DNA from: Thermohalobaculum sp050331335
GTDB lineage: Bacteria; Pseudomonadota; Alphaproteobacteria; Rhodobacterales; Rhodobacteraceae
Length of the DNA: 64,000 bases
Direction: 5' to 3'
Assembly (NCBI GenBank): GCA_050331335.1
Contig: JBHJGY010000024.1
Location: 1-64,000 of the forward strand
Shown here: piece by piece, positions 1 to 7,610 of the stretch
Numbering within the stretch: position 1 is the first letter of the stretch
How the letters are laid out: every line of letters starts with the position of its first letter
Program-made: the position numbers and the translations under genes
The notes under the pieces: model-generated
Told to the model about the DNA's origin: nothing
Seen by the model: the letters and a program-made list of their open reading frames with translations, nothing else
Database searches by the model: none

Positions 1-291
1 CTTCCGCGTTCACACCGATGGCGACCAGAAGTGAAACGTTGCGCACCTCGCCCGCCCAGGTCCGCTTCGTGACGATTGACCTTCCCCCGCGATTAGGGCC
101 AATCGGCAACAGAATTTTCCCGTTGAGTTGATGCGTTGACCGGTTGCGCGGAGACCGCAAGAGTCTCAAGCGCAGTCGCTGTGTCGGTCAGGACCTCCAT
201 GGGGTGCGATGGCCGAGCGCCGGTCTCTACAACCACCGCCGGCCGCACCAGGCAGGCGCTCGGCATGAGAACACCCGCCGCAGCCTTCGAG
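1..291. other. Left edge, no complete gene
   Basis: No complete gene is visible. One plus-strand frame is open from the window edge to a TGA at 32-34 and would encode a C-terminus ending FRVHTDGDQK. This could be the tail of a gene starting outside the window, but ten codons cannot prove it. I see no hairpin followed by T-residues and no convincing promoter in the remaining bases. Confidence 0.3.
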
Positions 292-594
292 TTAGCGGCT
301 TAACCTGAGCAGATTCCGCTGGGTCGATACATCGGCCCCCTCTTCTTCCGCGAGGTCGTGATCCCAGGCCGCGAGCTCGGCCTCGTCCGCAGGTGAATTA
401 AACCCCGGCGAACCGACCGCCTCGGTCCGCTGAAACGCGGGCAATGATCCCAACGCGACCACGAGGAGCGGCGCCCCGACCCAGCCGAGCAGGGCCGCAA
501 CCCAAGCCTCCGCGCCCAACAGCGCCATGCCGAGGCCACCGGCGGCAACCAGAGCGTAAGCGACGAACAACAATCTTGGTAATGTCCGATCCAT
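292..594 (-). CDS. Small two-helix membrane protein
   Basis: A 100-residue protein of unknown function. Residues about 6-28 and 31-52 are two hydrophobic segments joined by a short turn (GAEAWVAALLGW). The C-terminal half is polar and acidic (ADEAELAAWDHDLAEEEGAD) and probably cytoplasmic. It starts 49 bases downstream of the sugar transferase stop, on the same strand, so it is probably the last gene of the polysaccharide operon. A reading frame with two membrane spans in that position supports a real gene, but I know no family for it. Confidence 0.6.
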   Translation of the reverse strand: MDRTLPRLLFVAYALVAAGGLGMALLGAEAWVAALLGWVGAPLLVVALGSLPAFQRTEAVGSPGFNSPADEAELAAWDHDLAEEEGADVSTQRNLLRLSR

Positions 595-642
595 GACCGC
601 AGTTTCCGGCCATTCGCTTGACGATGGATTAACGTCGCGGGC

Positions 643-2091
643 TCAATAAGCCGTTTTCTGGAAAAACACGACCGCAACTGTCATCAGCAAGATCCGCAGA
701 TCGAACAACAATGACCAATTTTCTGCATAAAAAATGTCATGCTCGACACGCGCTTCCATTTTTGACAGAACCTCCGTCTCGCCACGTAAATTGTTTACCT
801 GCGCCCAACCAGTAATGCCCGGTTTGACCTTATGCCGAGTGAAATATTGGCGGATCCTACGGCCGTAGTCCTCGTTGTGGCTCAGCGCGTGGGGGCGCGG
901 GCCGACGAGCGACATGGTCCCGTTAAGAACGTTGAACAACTGCGGCAGTTCGTCGATCGAGGTGCGGCGGATGAACCGGCCAACCCGCGTCACCCGCGGA
1001 TCGTCCTTAGAGGCCTGGGTGACCGATCGCTCCGGCACCTCGCGGTGGTACATTGAGCGAAACTTGAATATCCGAAATACCCGATTGTTAAATCCCAATC
1101 GGGGTTGCATAAAAAATACCGGCCCTGGACTGTCGATCTTGATCGCGATGGCCACCAAAATCAGCAACGGTGCCAGCAAAACAATCAGCGCACTTGCCAC
1201 AATAAAGTCGAAGACCGCTTTTAGCAGCGCACTCCAACCGGAGATTGGGCGTTGAACCACCTCGAACAGCGGCAGTGTATCGGGAAAGCCGAGGGCGGGT
1301 TTAAAACGCAGCTCGAAATCGGCAAGTTGACTTGCGATATAGATGTGAACCGGCAGTTCCTTTAATTGCGCGATCAGGGCATCGACGCGACCGTCCGCCG
1401 ATAACGGCATCGTAATGACCACCGCATCCACCCGATGTCGCCGCGCGAAGGCGATGAGATCGCCACAGTCGCCGAGGACCTCGCGGCCCGCTATCTCCGT
1501 CCGCTCCGTCGGCGCCCGGGCCGCGAACACGCCGATGATATCGGTGAGGGCCGGCACTTTCTGATCGACAGTCCGCAGAAAACGGGCGGCTTCCTGCCCC
1601 TCGCCGAGCACGACGATATTGCGCCCGACCACCCGCCGGGCCTCGAATTGCATCAAGATTTCGCGTACCGCCAACCGCCCGACGATCGTGAGGAAAATCG
1701 CCACTCCCGCGAAGGTATAAATCCATATCCTTGAATAAAGTTCCGAAACTTTAAGCGAAAAAGCAATTGTTAGGAAAAATAGGAATGCGGAAATTATCGA
1801 AACGATGATGAGATCCGACTTTGCAACCGGTTGGGTAATCGACGCAAGTCGGTACATGCCGGATTCTGCCAACATCACAATGGCCGCCAATACGACGAAA
1901 CCAATGCAGAACAAATAAGGCTCAAGCAAAGCCTGATGATACGGCACTATCATCCAAAAGGGGATCAAGGCTGCAGCCAAGATCATCATAGCGTCGAGCA
2001 GCGCCACAAAGTCTGGCACGAGATCAGCCGACCGCGCATAACCCCGGGTCTCGGGCGTTTCTACCGCGTCCATCTCCACGGGCCGCTCCAT
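643..2091 (-). CDS. Polyprenyl-phosphate sugar-1-phosphate transferase (WcaJ/PssY type)
   Basis: Initiating glycosyltransferase that moves a sugar 1-phosphate, probably glucose or galactose, from its UDP carrier onto undecaprenyl phosphate in the inner membrane. It has 482 residues. Four membrane helices lie in the first ~140 residues, a CoA-binding-like domain follows (VVLGEGQEAARFL), then a further helix near 285-310. The bacterial sugar transferase domain comes last, with KFRSMY, RVGRFIRRTSIDELPQLFNVL, SLVGPRPH and KPGITGWAQVN. These are the family's hallmark motifs, and full length argues for activity. A second ATG lies six codons in, but GAGGA upstream of the first favours 2091. It is last but one in the exopolysaccharide operon. 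The sugar specificity cannot be read from sequence. Confidence 0.93.
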   Translation of the reverse strand: MERPVEMDAVETPETRGYARSADLVPDFVALLDAMMILAAALIPFWMIVPYHQALLEPYLFCIGFVVLAAIVMLAESGMYRLASITQPVAKSDLIIVSIISAFLFFLTIAFSLKVSELYSRIWIYTFAGVAIFLTIVGRLAVREILMQFEARRVVGRNIVVLGEGQEAARFLRTVDQKVPALTDIIGVFAARAPTERTEIAGREVLGDCGDLIAFARRHRVDAVVITMPLSADGRVDALIAQLKELPVHIYIASQLADFELRFKPALGFPDTLPLFEVVQRPISGWSALLKAVFDFIVASALIVLLAPLLILVAIAIKIDSPGPVFFMQPRLGFNNRVFRIFKFRSMYHREVPERSVTQASKDDPRVTRVGRFIRRTSIDELPQLFNVLNGTMSLVGPRPHALSHNEDYGRRIRQYFTRHKVKPGITGWAQVNNLRGETEVLSKMEARVEHDIFYAENWSLLFDLRILLMTVAVVFFQKTAY

Positions 2092-2200
2092 CAGAATGAA
2101 ATCCTCGCAGACTGGTCACCAGCTTAACGTAGTTGACTAGGGCTTAAGTTATAGGGCGCGGCCGGTTATCCGCCCAGGGTTGCGTCGGGCCCGGCGTCAA

Positions 2201-3448
2201 TCAATCGAGGAACTGAAGATTGCGCGACACGCCGACGAACACGCGATTGCCGATACCGAGCCCATCCTCGTCGGAATTGAGACGGAGCGTGTAGCCCAAG
2301 CTCGCACTCCAGTCCGGGGCAAAGTTGTATCTGAGCTGGGGCGAAAGCGAGAAGCTCTGCTCCAGATCGCCGTCGTCGCCGTCTCTGACCGCGTGTCGGG
2401 CGCGCAGATTGAAGCGCGTGGCTTCGGTCAAACGCTGATCAACCGCCCCGCCCAAGCTGAAGACGTTGCGCGCGCCCCCGGTGGTCGTGTCAGGGCGCAC
2501 TTCCTGACGGGCGAAAATCGAAAAGCGGGTGTCTTCATCTCGCCTGTAGGTGGCGCTGGCACCACCGGCAAAAGCGACGTTGACGTCATTGCGCGGGACC
2601 CTGCTGCCATCAGCTTGCAGTTCTTGCTCGCGGGTCGTGCTGTAGCTGACCCCGAGATCTACTTGTGCTGAGAAGCTCTTTGACAGTGAAAATCCGTAGC
2701 CAACACCAGTGTTGTAAGACGTCGTCTCTGTCTCTCGATCATTGTCAGATAGAAAACGGCCGGCGCCAAAATTAAGCAGCGCAAAGCTAGAGGCATTGAG
2801 TTGCCTTTGCCAAACGGCAGACCCGGAAAACCTGGATGTGTCCGTGAGGCTGTCGTTATCGTTGGAGAAGCGCCTGATGCCGCCGCTGACGGCCAAACTG
2901 AGGCGGTCGAGCTTGGTCACTTGGAAGCTGTAATTGCCGCCGAGGTTGAGGCGCGTCTCGGTCGCGTCCTCCTCGACGAAGAGGTCGTCCGGGTCGATGA
3001 CAATCTCGTCGACATCGTCATCAAAGAGGGGATCGAAGATCCCGGGGTTCAAGTTGAGAAAGCTGGTTGAGGTGCGCCGGAAGCCGAAACGGGCCCCCAG
3101 AACGGAGCGCTTTCCGACAAGGCGCACCTCCCCGTCGAGGCGCGGGCTTGGCCGGTCGAGATCGTCGTCATTGGCCGGGCCCCCGAAGACGCTCAGCCGC
3201 GCCTCGCTGCGCAGCCGCCACCGGGCGCGCTTGGTGTCCGCGCTGAGGAGCGCCCGTACCACTGTGCTGGAACCGTAAGCACCGCCTTCGCCATCGGTTT
3301 CGAGCCTGGGGTTGAAGTTGGCACTGAAGCGTTGCGACGCCGTGCCAGAAAGCCCCCAATCGACGGCCAGGGCAGGCCATGTGCAAAGACACAGAACAGA
3401 GGTCAACGCGACGAAGCGGGCGCCAAGCATGCCCTTATCGTCCGTCAC
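2201..3448 (-). CDS. Outer-membrane beta-barrel protein of the polysaccharide locus
   Basis: A 415-residue secreted protein with a hydrophobic signal (ARFVALTSVLCLCTWPALA). Alternating hydrophobic/polar strands with many Asp, Arg and Ser follow, ending in an aromatic-rich strand and -FLD, which is typical of outer-membrane barrels. The first strand reads WGLSGTASQRFSANFNP. The start is GTG and overlaps the stop of the export gene as GTGA, so the two are translationally coupled; an ATG six codons later is the alternative. Similar barrels occur in exosortase-linked exopolysaccharide clusters and are presumed to help the polymer cross or stay on the outer membrane. That role is inferred from context. 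Confidence 0.8.
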   Translation of the reverse strand: MTDDKGMLGARFVALTSVLCLCTWPALAVDWGLSGTASQRFSANFNPRLETDGEGGAYGSSTVVRALLSADTKRARWRLRSEARLSVFGGPANDDDLDRPSPRLDGEVRLVGKRSVLGARFGFRRTSTSFLNLNPGIFDPLFDDDVDEIVIDPDDLFVEEDATETRLNLGGNYSFQVTKLDRLSLAVSGGIRRFSNDNDSLTDTSRFSGSAVWQRQLNASSFALLNFGAGRFLSDNDRETETTSYNTGVGYGFSLSKSFSAQVDLGVSYSTTREQELQADGSRVPRNDVNVAFAGGASATYRRDEDTRFSIFARQEVRPDTTTGGARNVFSLGGAVDQRLTEATRFNLRARHAVRDGDDGDLEQSFSLSPQLRYNFAPDWSASLGYTLRLNSDEDGLGIGNRVFVGVSRNLQFLD

Positions 3449-4071
3449 TCGAACAGGCCGCGCTCCGGAACGACGACGACATCGCCATCGCCGATCACCT
3501 GGAGCTGGACCCCGTTGCCCTCTTCCACCAGCTCGTAATCGAAGAGTGCGACCGTCTCCCCGCCGTTCTCGTCCCGCCGCCGGATCTGAATGCGGCTTTT
3601 GGCGGCGAAGACACCCGGGCCTCCGGCGACCGCGAGGGCTTGCAGGATGTCGACCGGCTCCAGCGACTCAAACCGACCAGGGCTCGCCACCTCGCCGAGC
3701 ACGTAAAAGACCACGATATCGTCCGGCTCGATCTGCTCGTCGCGCAAGTTCACCAGCGATACTGTGATCGTCGGTGCCTCGAGAAAGTCCTTAGATAGCG
3801 CCCGACGCAGTTCTACGCCGAGTTCCTCGGGGCTCTTGCCGGCTGCATCGAGGGTGCCGGCGAGGGGGAAAGAGACCTTGCCGTCCGGGCGAACCAGCAC
3901 CTGGCGGTTGAGCGAACTGTCCTCCAACACGGACACATCTAGCACATCGCCCGGTGCCAAGAGATAAATCTCAGGAAGCGCATCCTGTTCCTCAGCTGGG
4001 GCGGCTTGCCCCAGAAGAGAGATCGATGCCGCCAAAAACAGCGCAAACGTGAGCAAGATACTCCGAAGCAT
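3445..4071 (-). CDS. Polysaccharide export protein (Wza-like)
   Basis: A 208-residue periplasmic/outer-membrane export component. A signal sequence (SILLTFALFLAASISLLG) precedes a polysaccharide export domain at about residues 30-115 (YLLAPGDVLDVSVLEDSSL, VRPDGKVSFPLAGTLDAAG), then an SLBB-like beta-grasp domain at about 120-195. There is no lipobox cysteine after the signal, unlike E. coli Wza. It is also much shorter, as in many alphaproteobacterial export proteins. ATG at 4071 is preferred because it begins the signal; GTG and TTG codons lie just upstream. It overlaps the beta-barrel gene by four bases. Confidence 0.9.
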   Translation of the reverse strand: MLRSILLTFALFLAASISLLGQAAPAEEQDALPEIYLLAPGDVLDVSVLEDSSLNRQVLVRPDGKVSFPLAGTLDAAGKSPEELGVELRRALSKDFLEAPTITVSLVNLRDEQIEPDDIVVFYVLGEVASPGRFESLEPVDILQALAVAGGPGVFAAKSRIQIRRRDENGGETVALFDYELVEEGNGVQLQVIGDGDVVVVPERGLFE

Positions 4072-4181
4072 AGCCACCAATCCCTAGGATCCAGCCACCT
4101 GCCCTTAACACAATCTTGGCTACATGAAAACAAATCGCTCGTCTAGCTTTTTATGAATCGCGAGCCGTCTCAGTCGTCGCT

Positions 4182-5030
4182 TCAGTCCTGGCCGCTGCCA
4201 TACCCGTACCCGTACCCGTAGTAGTAGTCGGAGCCAGCGCCACGCTCGACCTTGTTCAGCAGAACGCCGAGGAAGTTGGTCTCGTCAGCGATGAGTGCCT
4301 CGCACTCCTCGACCTCATAGGGTTTGGTTTCACCGGCAGCGATAACAAGAAGTGCGGCGTCGAGATTGCGCAGAAACGCGATAGCGTCGTCGCCCACCAG
4401 CATTGGCGGCAGATCGTAGATCACGATATCCGGCCGGTAGACCTCGTTCATCCTGGCCAGCGATTGGCTCGTGGCCGCGTTTTGAATGACCTCCGAGGCA
4501 TCGCGCACCCGCTGGGCGTTGAGCGCCAGCGCAAACCGCTCACCGATGCGCTGGAGGTATTGTTCCGGCGCGGTTGCCCCGCTCAGCATCCAGTTGATGG
4601 CACGCCGCTCTTGAACGCCCAGGCATTTCGAAAGCCGGGGCGAGCGTAGATCCATGTCGACCAGGATTGTCCGGTTTTCGGGGTGGCGGGCGAAGCTGAA
4701 GGCGAGATTTGCGGCGATCACCGTCTTCCCGCAGCCCTTGGTCGGCGAGGTAATGCCGATCTGGGTCCAGGCCTGCTCCAGCGCGAGTTTGGAGAGCCTG
4801 GTGCGCTTCATATCAAACGCGATATGCGCGGCGTCCGATTTCTGCCGCGTCACAACGCGCTCACTCTCCAAAATCACTGGATCGACGACGAGTTCAGGCA
4901 ATTGCGCCCAAGCGGCTTCGACGGCCGAGTCGCTCGTTTGTGCCTTCGGCGAGGCGATCCGCCCAGCTGCCTGCTGTCCGCCGCGGCGCTCGCGTGCCTT
5001 GGCAATGGCGATCTTTAGCCGTTCGACCAT
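4182..5030 (-). CDS. CpsD/CapB-family tyrosine kinase with Gly-Tyr tail
   Basis: Cytoplasmic bacterial tyrosine kinase (BY-kinase) that pairs with the Wzz-type protein encoded just upstream and controls polysaccharide polymerisation or export. It has 282 residues. Walker A is SPTKGCGKT at 95-103, Walker A' is TILVDMDLR near 121, and the Walker B-like segment is IVIYDLPPM. The last 17 residues are a tyrosine-rich cluster (SDYYYGYGYGYGSGQD), the usual autophosphorylation site. At DNA level this tail is three perfect TACCCG hexamers plus three TAG triplets on the plus strand (4201-4227). The gap to the chain-length gene is 25 bases. Confidence 0.92.
   Translation of the reverse strand: MVERLKIAIAKARERRGGQQAAGRIASPKAQTSDSAVEAAWAQLPELVVDPVILESERVVTRQKSDAAHIAFDMKRTRLSKLALEQAWTQIGITSPTKGCGKTVIAANLAFSFARHPENRTILVDMDLRSPRLSKCLGVQERRAINWMLSGATAPEQYLQRIGERFALALNAQRVRDASEVIQNAATSQSLARMNEVYRPDIVIYDLPPMLVGDDAIAFLRNLDAALLVIAAGETKPYEVEECEALIADETNFLGVLLNKVERGAGSDYYYGYGYGYGSGQD
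4201..4227 (-). repeat. Hexamer/triplet microsatellite in the kinase tail
   Basis: Three tandem TACCCG units (4201-4218, plus strand) followed by three TAG units (4219-4227). Read on the minus strand these encode the YYY and GYGYGY of the kinase C-terminus. Gain or loss of whole units would keep the reading frame while changing the number of phosphorylatable tyrosines. Confidence 0.85.
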
Positions 5031-5055
5031 GCGCGCGTTCTCCCTTCGCCTGTGA

Positions 5056-6663
5056 TCAGCCCGCGAAAGCCGCGGCGATCCGGGTCAGCACTTCACGCAA
5101 TTGGGTCCGTTCGGCGAAATTGTCGATCAACAGCCCCAGAGGCATATAGTACTGATCGACTGCGAACAGGGATATTGGGATGATGACCAATATTAGAGTG
5201 CTCAACAGGTAGATCTCACGCCGCGCGCGACGGCGCTCTTTCTGCGTGATAATATAGGGAACTGTCATCAATGGTCGAAGCTCAAGTGTCCGCTCCATAT
5301 CGCCGACAGTCCGGATTGAGGTGTTCATCATACCGAGCAGGATTGCCAGCGACACCGACAAGCCAAGTCCGCCCGCGAAGCCGCCGATCGCGATGACCGG
5401 ACGGTTCGGGGCCACCGGGCTCGAGGGCACCTGCGCCTGCTCGATCACCTCGAACCGCTCTGCCTGCCGATTAACCTCCAACCGCTCGCCGGTTTCTGCA
5501 AAGGACTGTTTGCGCACCGCTTGTTCGTGCCGGAAGCGCAGATCGTCCCGACGCCGCTCCAGCGCGCCCAACTCCATCGCAACTTGTGGGGTGCGCTCGA
5601 TCGAGGAAATCAGTTGCCGTTCCCGATCGTCGTCTGACTCTTCGCGATCCTTAAGAAACGCAATCTCAGCCTCGACGTTATCCAGTTTGCGCCGAATGTC
5701 CGCCTCAAGCCGGGTGAGCCGTTCGTTCTCCGTCTCTGGCAAACCGGCGGAGTTTACCCGCGTGAGCGTCCGTTCCATCGCCGAGATCCGAGCCTTGAGC
5801 GCGCGTACTTGGGGATGGCTGTCGGCATAGATGCTCTGCGCCCGGGTCAGCTCGATCCGCAGGGCGTTGAGGTCCTTTTCCTCTTGGGTGAGCACGTCGC
5901 CGACCGCCTCGGCGAACCGACCGGTCTCAAGCGCGTTGGCCAGCATGTTCCGCTCTTCCTCAAGGCGGAACATCTGCTCGCGTCGCTCGAAGCGTTGCTC
6001 GCGGATCCGATCGAGCTCCTGGCGCCGATATTCGAGCGTTTCCGGCATCGCCAGCTCGTTCTCCAGCCGGAAGCCGGCGAGATCGGCCTCAATGCGCGCA
6101 AGATCCCGCTCCAATGTTGCGACCTCCTCAGAGAAGAAGTCCACGGTGTCCGAGGCCTGGGAGGAGCGCGCCTGGAGGTTCTGCTCGAGGACCATGGTGA
6201 CGAGTTCGTTGGCAATCCGGGCCGCGCGCTTGGCATCGGTGTCGCTATAGCTCAACGTGAAGGCGGCGATGGTCTCTTCCCGACGGCGGGAACCCTGGAT
6301 CGTGATCCTCTCGAATTCGGTGCCATTGCGGATAAGCGCGATCTTACCGGTTTTGCTGAGATCCGCGCGCTCCGCATAAAGGTCGAGCCGGTCGATCAGC
6401 GACAAGAGATTTGCGCGGGTCATCAAGCGGTGCTCGATCGCCTCAAGCCTTTGGTTGACCGGGGTCGTCACGGTACTTGTGGCCAGCTGGGACGGTATCT
6501 GCTGGCTCTCGATCAGGATTTTCGCGCTTGCAACATAGGTTGGCGGAATGAAATAGGCGAGCAGGGCCGCAACGCCGCTGAACACCACCACCACGGTTAC
6601 GATCATAGCCGCGCGGCGGCGGATCATGCGGATGATCTCTTTGATCTTGAACCGTCCGTCCAT
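5056..6663 (-). CDS. Wzz/GumC-family chain-length and export co-polymerase
   Basis: Inner-membrane polysaccharide co-polymerase, 535 residues. Transmembrane helix 1 is at about 18-40 (AAMIVTVVVVFSGVAALLAYF). A long Glu/Arg-rich coiled-coil periplasmic region follows (about 150-400). Then come the Pro-rich pre-TM2 motif (VPSSPVAPNRPV) with helix 2, and a third helix near the C-terminus (YLLSTLILVIIPISLFAVDQ). The start at 6663 follows an AAAGGAGGT ribosome-binding site; an upstream in-frame extension lacks one and overlaps the ATPase gene. No kinase domain is fused on, because the kinase is the next gene. The pair is expected to work as a split Wzc. Confidence 0.92.
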   Translation of the reverse strand: MDGRFKIKEIIRMIRRRAAMIVTVVVVFSGVAALLAYFIPPTYVASAKILIESQQIPSQLATSTVTTPVNQRLEAIEHRLMTRANLLSLIDRLDLYAERADLSKTGKIALIRNGTEFERITIQGSRRREETIAAFTLSYSDTDAKRAARIANELVTMVLEQNLQARSSQASDTVDFFSEEVATLERDLARIEADLAGFRLENELAMPETLEYRRQELDRIREQRFERREQMFRLEEERNMLANALETGRFAEAVGDVLTQEEKDLNALRIELTRAQSIYADSHPQVRALKARISAMERTLTRVNSAGLPETENERLTRLEADIRRKLDNVEAEIAFLKDREESDDDRERQLISSIERTPQVAMELGALERRRDDLRFRHEQAVRKQSFAETGERLEVNRQAERFEVIEQAQVPSSPVAPNRPVIAIGGFAGGLGLSVSLAILLGMMNTSIRTVGDMERTLELRPLMTVPYIITQKERRRARREIYLLSTLILVIIPISLFAVDQYYMPLGLLIDNFAERTQLREVLTRIAAAFAG

Positions 6664-6715
6664 GTGGACCTCCTTTGCCGAACCGAACAGAAACGATCTG
6701 CTGCGACACGCTGCC

Positions 6716-7579
6716 TTAGTTGGATTGGCGTACCAGCACCGGCGAGCGATCGAGCGGCTTGAACTTGCCGAAGATACCGTGTTTCTCAACGCCCGTCAGG
6801 AAATCCCGCAGCACTTCCTCCGTGATCGTCTTCTCATCGTCGGAAAATCCGTAAACGAGACAGAGATCGCACAAGGAATTCACCAGCCGTGGAATCCCTC
6901 CGGTCGCCTCGTGGATCAACTCGCAGGTGCGCCTTGGGAAGATCTGCCAACTCGCCTGCGCCACTTGCAGCCGGTGCTGGATGTAATCATGAACCTCGTC
7001 GACATTGAGCGCATCGATGTGGAAATCGGCGCCGATCCGCTGAACCACTTGGACCAGTTCAGGCCGGCGCAGGATTTCCCGCAGCTGCGGTTGACCGACC
7101 AAAATGATTTGCAAAAGCTCGTCCTTGTCGGCGTTGATGTTCGACAGCATGCGCAGTGCTTCGAGGCTCGACGGCGACATGTTTTGCGCTTCGTCGATGA
7201 TCAAGATCGACCGCATCCCATTGGCATAGTTTTCGACCAGGAAATCTTGGAAGCGCTGAAATGTCTTCACGTAGTTTTCGTCGTCGAATGGCTGGTCGAA
7301 CGACATCATGACCCAATGGAGGAGATCACCGCGGCCTTCCTGCATGTTCGATACGAGGCCGACGACGATGTCCTCCGTCAGTTCGTTCATCAGGTGCCGG
7401 AGCAATGTTGTCTTGCCCGATCCGATCTCGCCGGTGATCACGGTGAGCGGCGCCCGTCCGGTCACGCCATAGCGCAGCATGGTGAAGGCGAGCGAATGGG
7501 TATGAGACCAGTAAATAAACTCCGGGTCCGCGGTCATCAAAAAAGGGCGGTGAGCGAGCTTGTAAAACGCTTCATACAT
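6716..7579 (-). CDS. Exosortase-locus ATPase (ExeA/MSHA-type AAA)
   Basis: An AAA-type ATPase of 287 residues of the kind found beside exosortases. It begins MYEAFYKLAHRPF, the hallmark of the ExeA-like family. Walker A is TGEIGSGKTT near residue 50 and Walker B is ILIIDEAQNM near 128; sensor segments include LSNINADKDELLQIILVGQP and TGGIPRLVN. It is soluble with no signal peptide. It sits 31 bases after the TPR lipoprotein gene and 52 bases before the chain-length gene. Its exact job is unknown; family members are thought to power assembly or regulation of envelope machinery. Confidence 0.9.
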   Translation of the reverse strand: MYEAFYKLAHRPFLMTADPEFIYWSHTHSLAFTMLRYGVTGRAPLTVITGEIGSGKTTLLRHLMNELTEDIVVGLVSNMQEGRGDLLHWVMMSFDQPFDDENYVKTFQRFQDFLVENYANGMRSILIIDEAQNMSPSSLEALRMLSNINADKDELLQIILVGQPQLREILRRPELVQVVQRIGADFHIDALNVDEVHDYIQHRLQVAQASWQIFPRRTCELIHEATGGIPRLVNSLCDLCLVYGFSDDEKTITEEVLRDFLTGVEKHGIFGKFKPLDRSPVLVRQSN

Positions 7580-7610
7580 CCGCGGATCCTCGCTGCCGGC
7601 CTCGGCCGAC

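Noticed and set aside
5809..6762. 317-codon plus-strand open frame
   Set aside because: Antisense to the chain-length gene.
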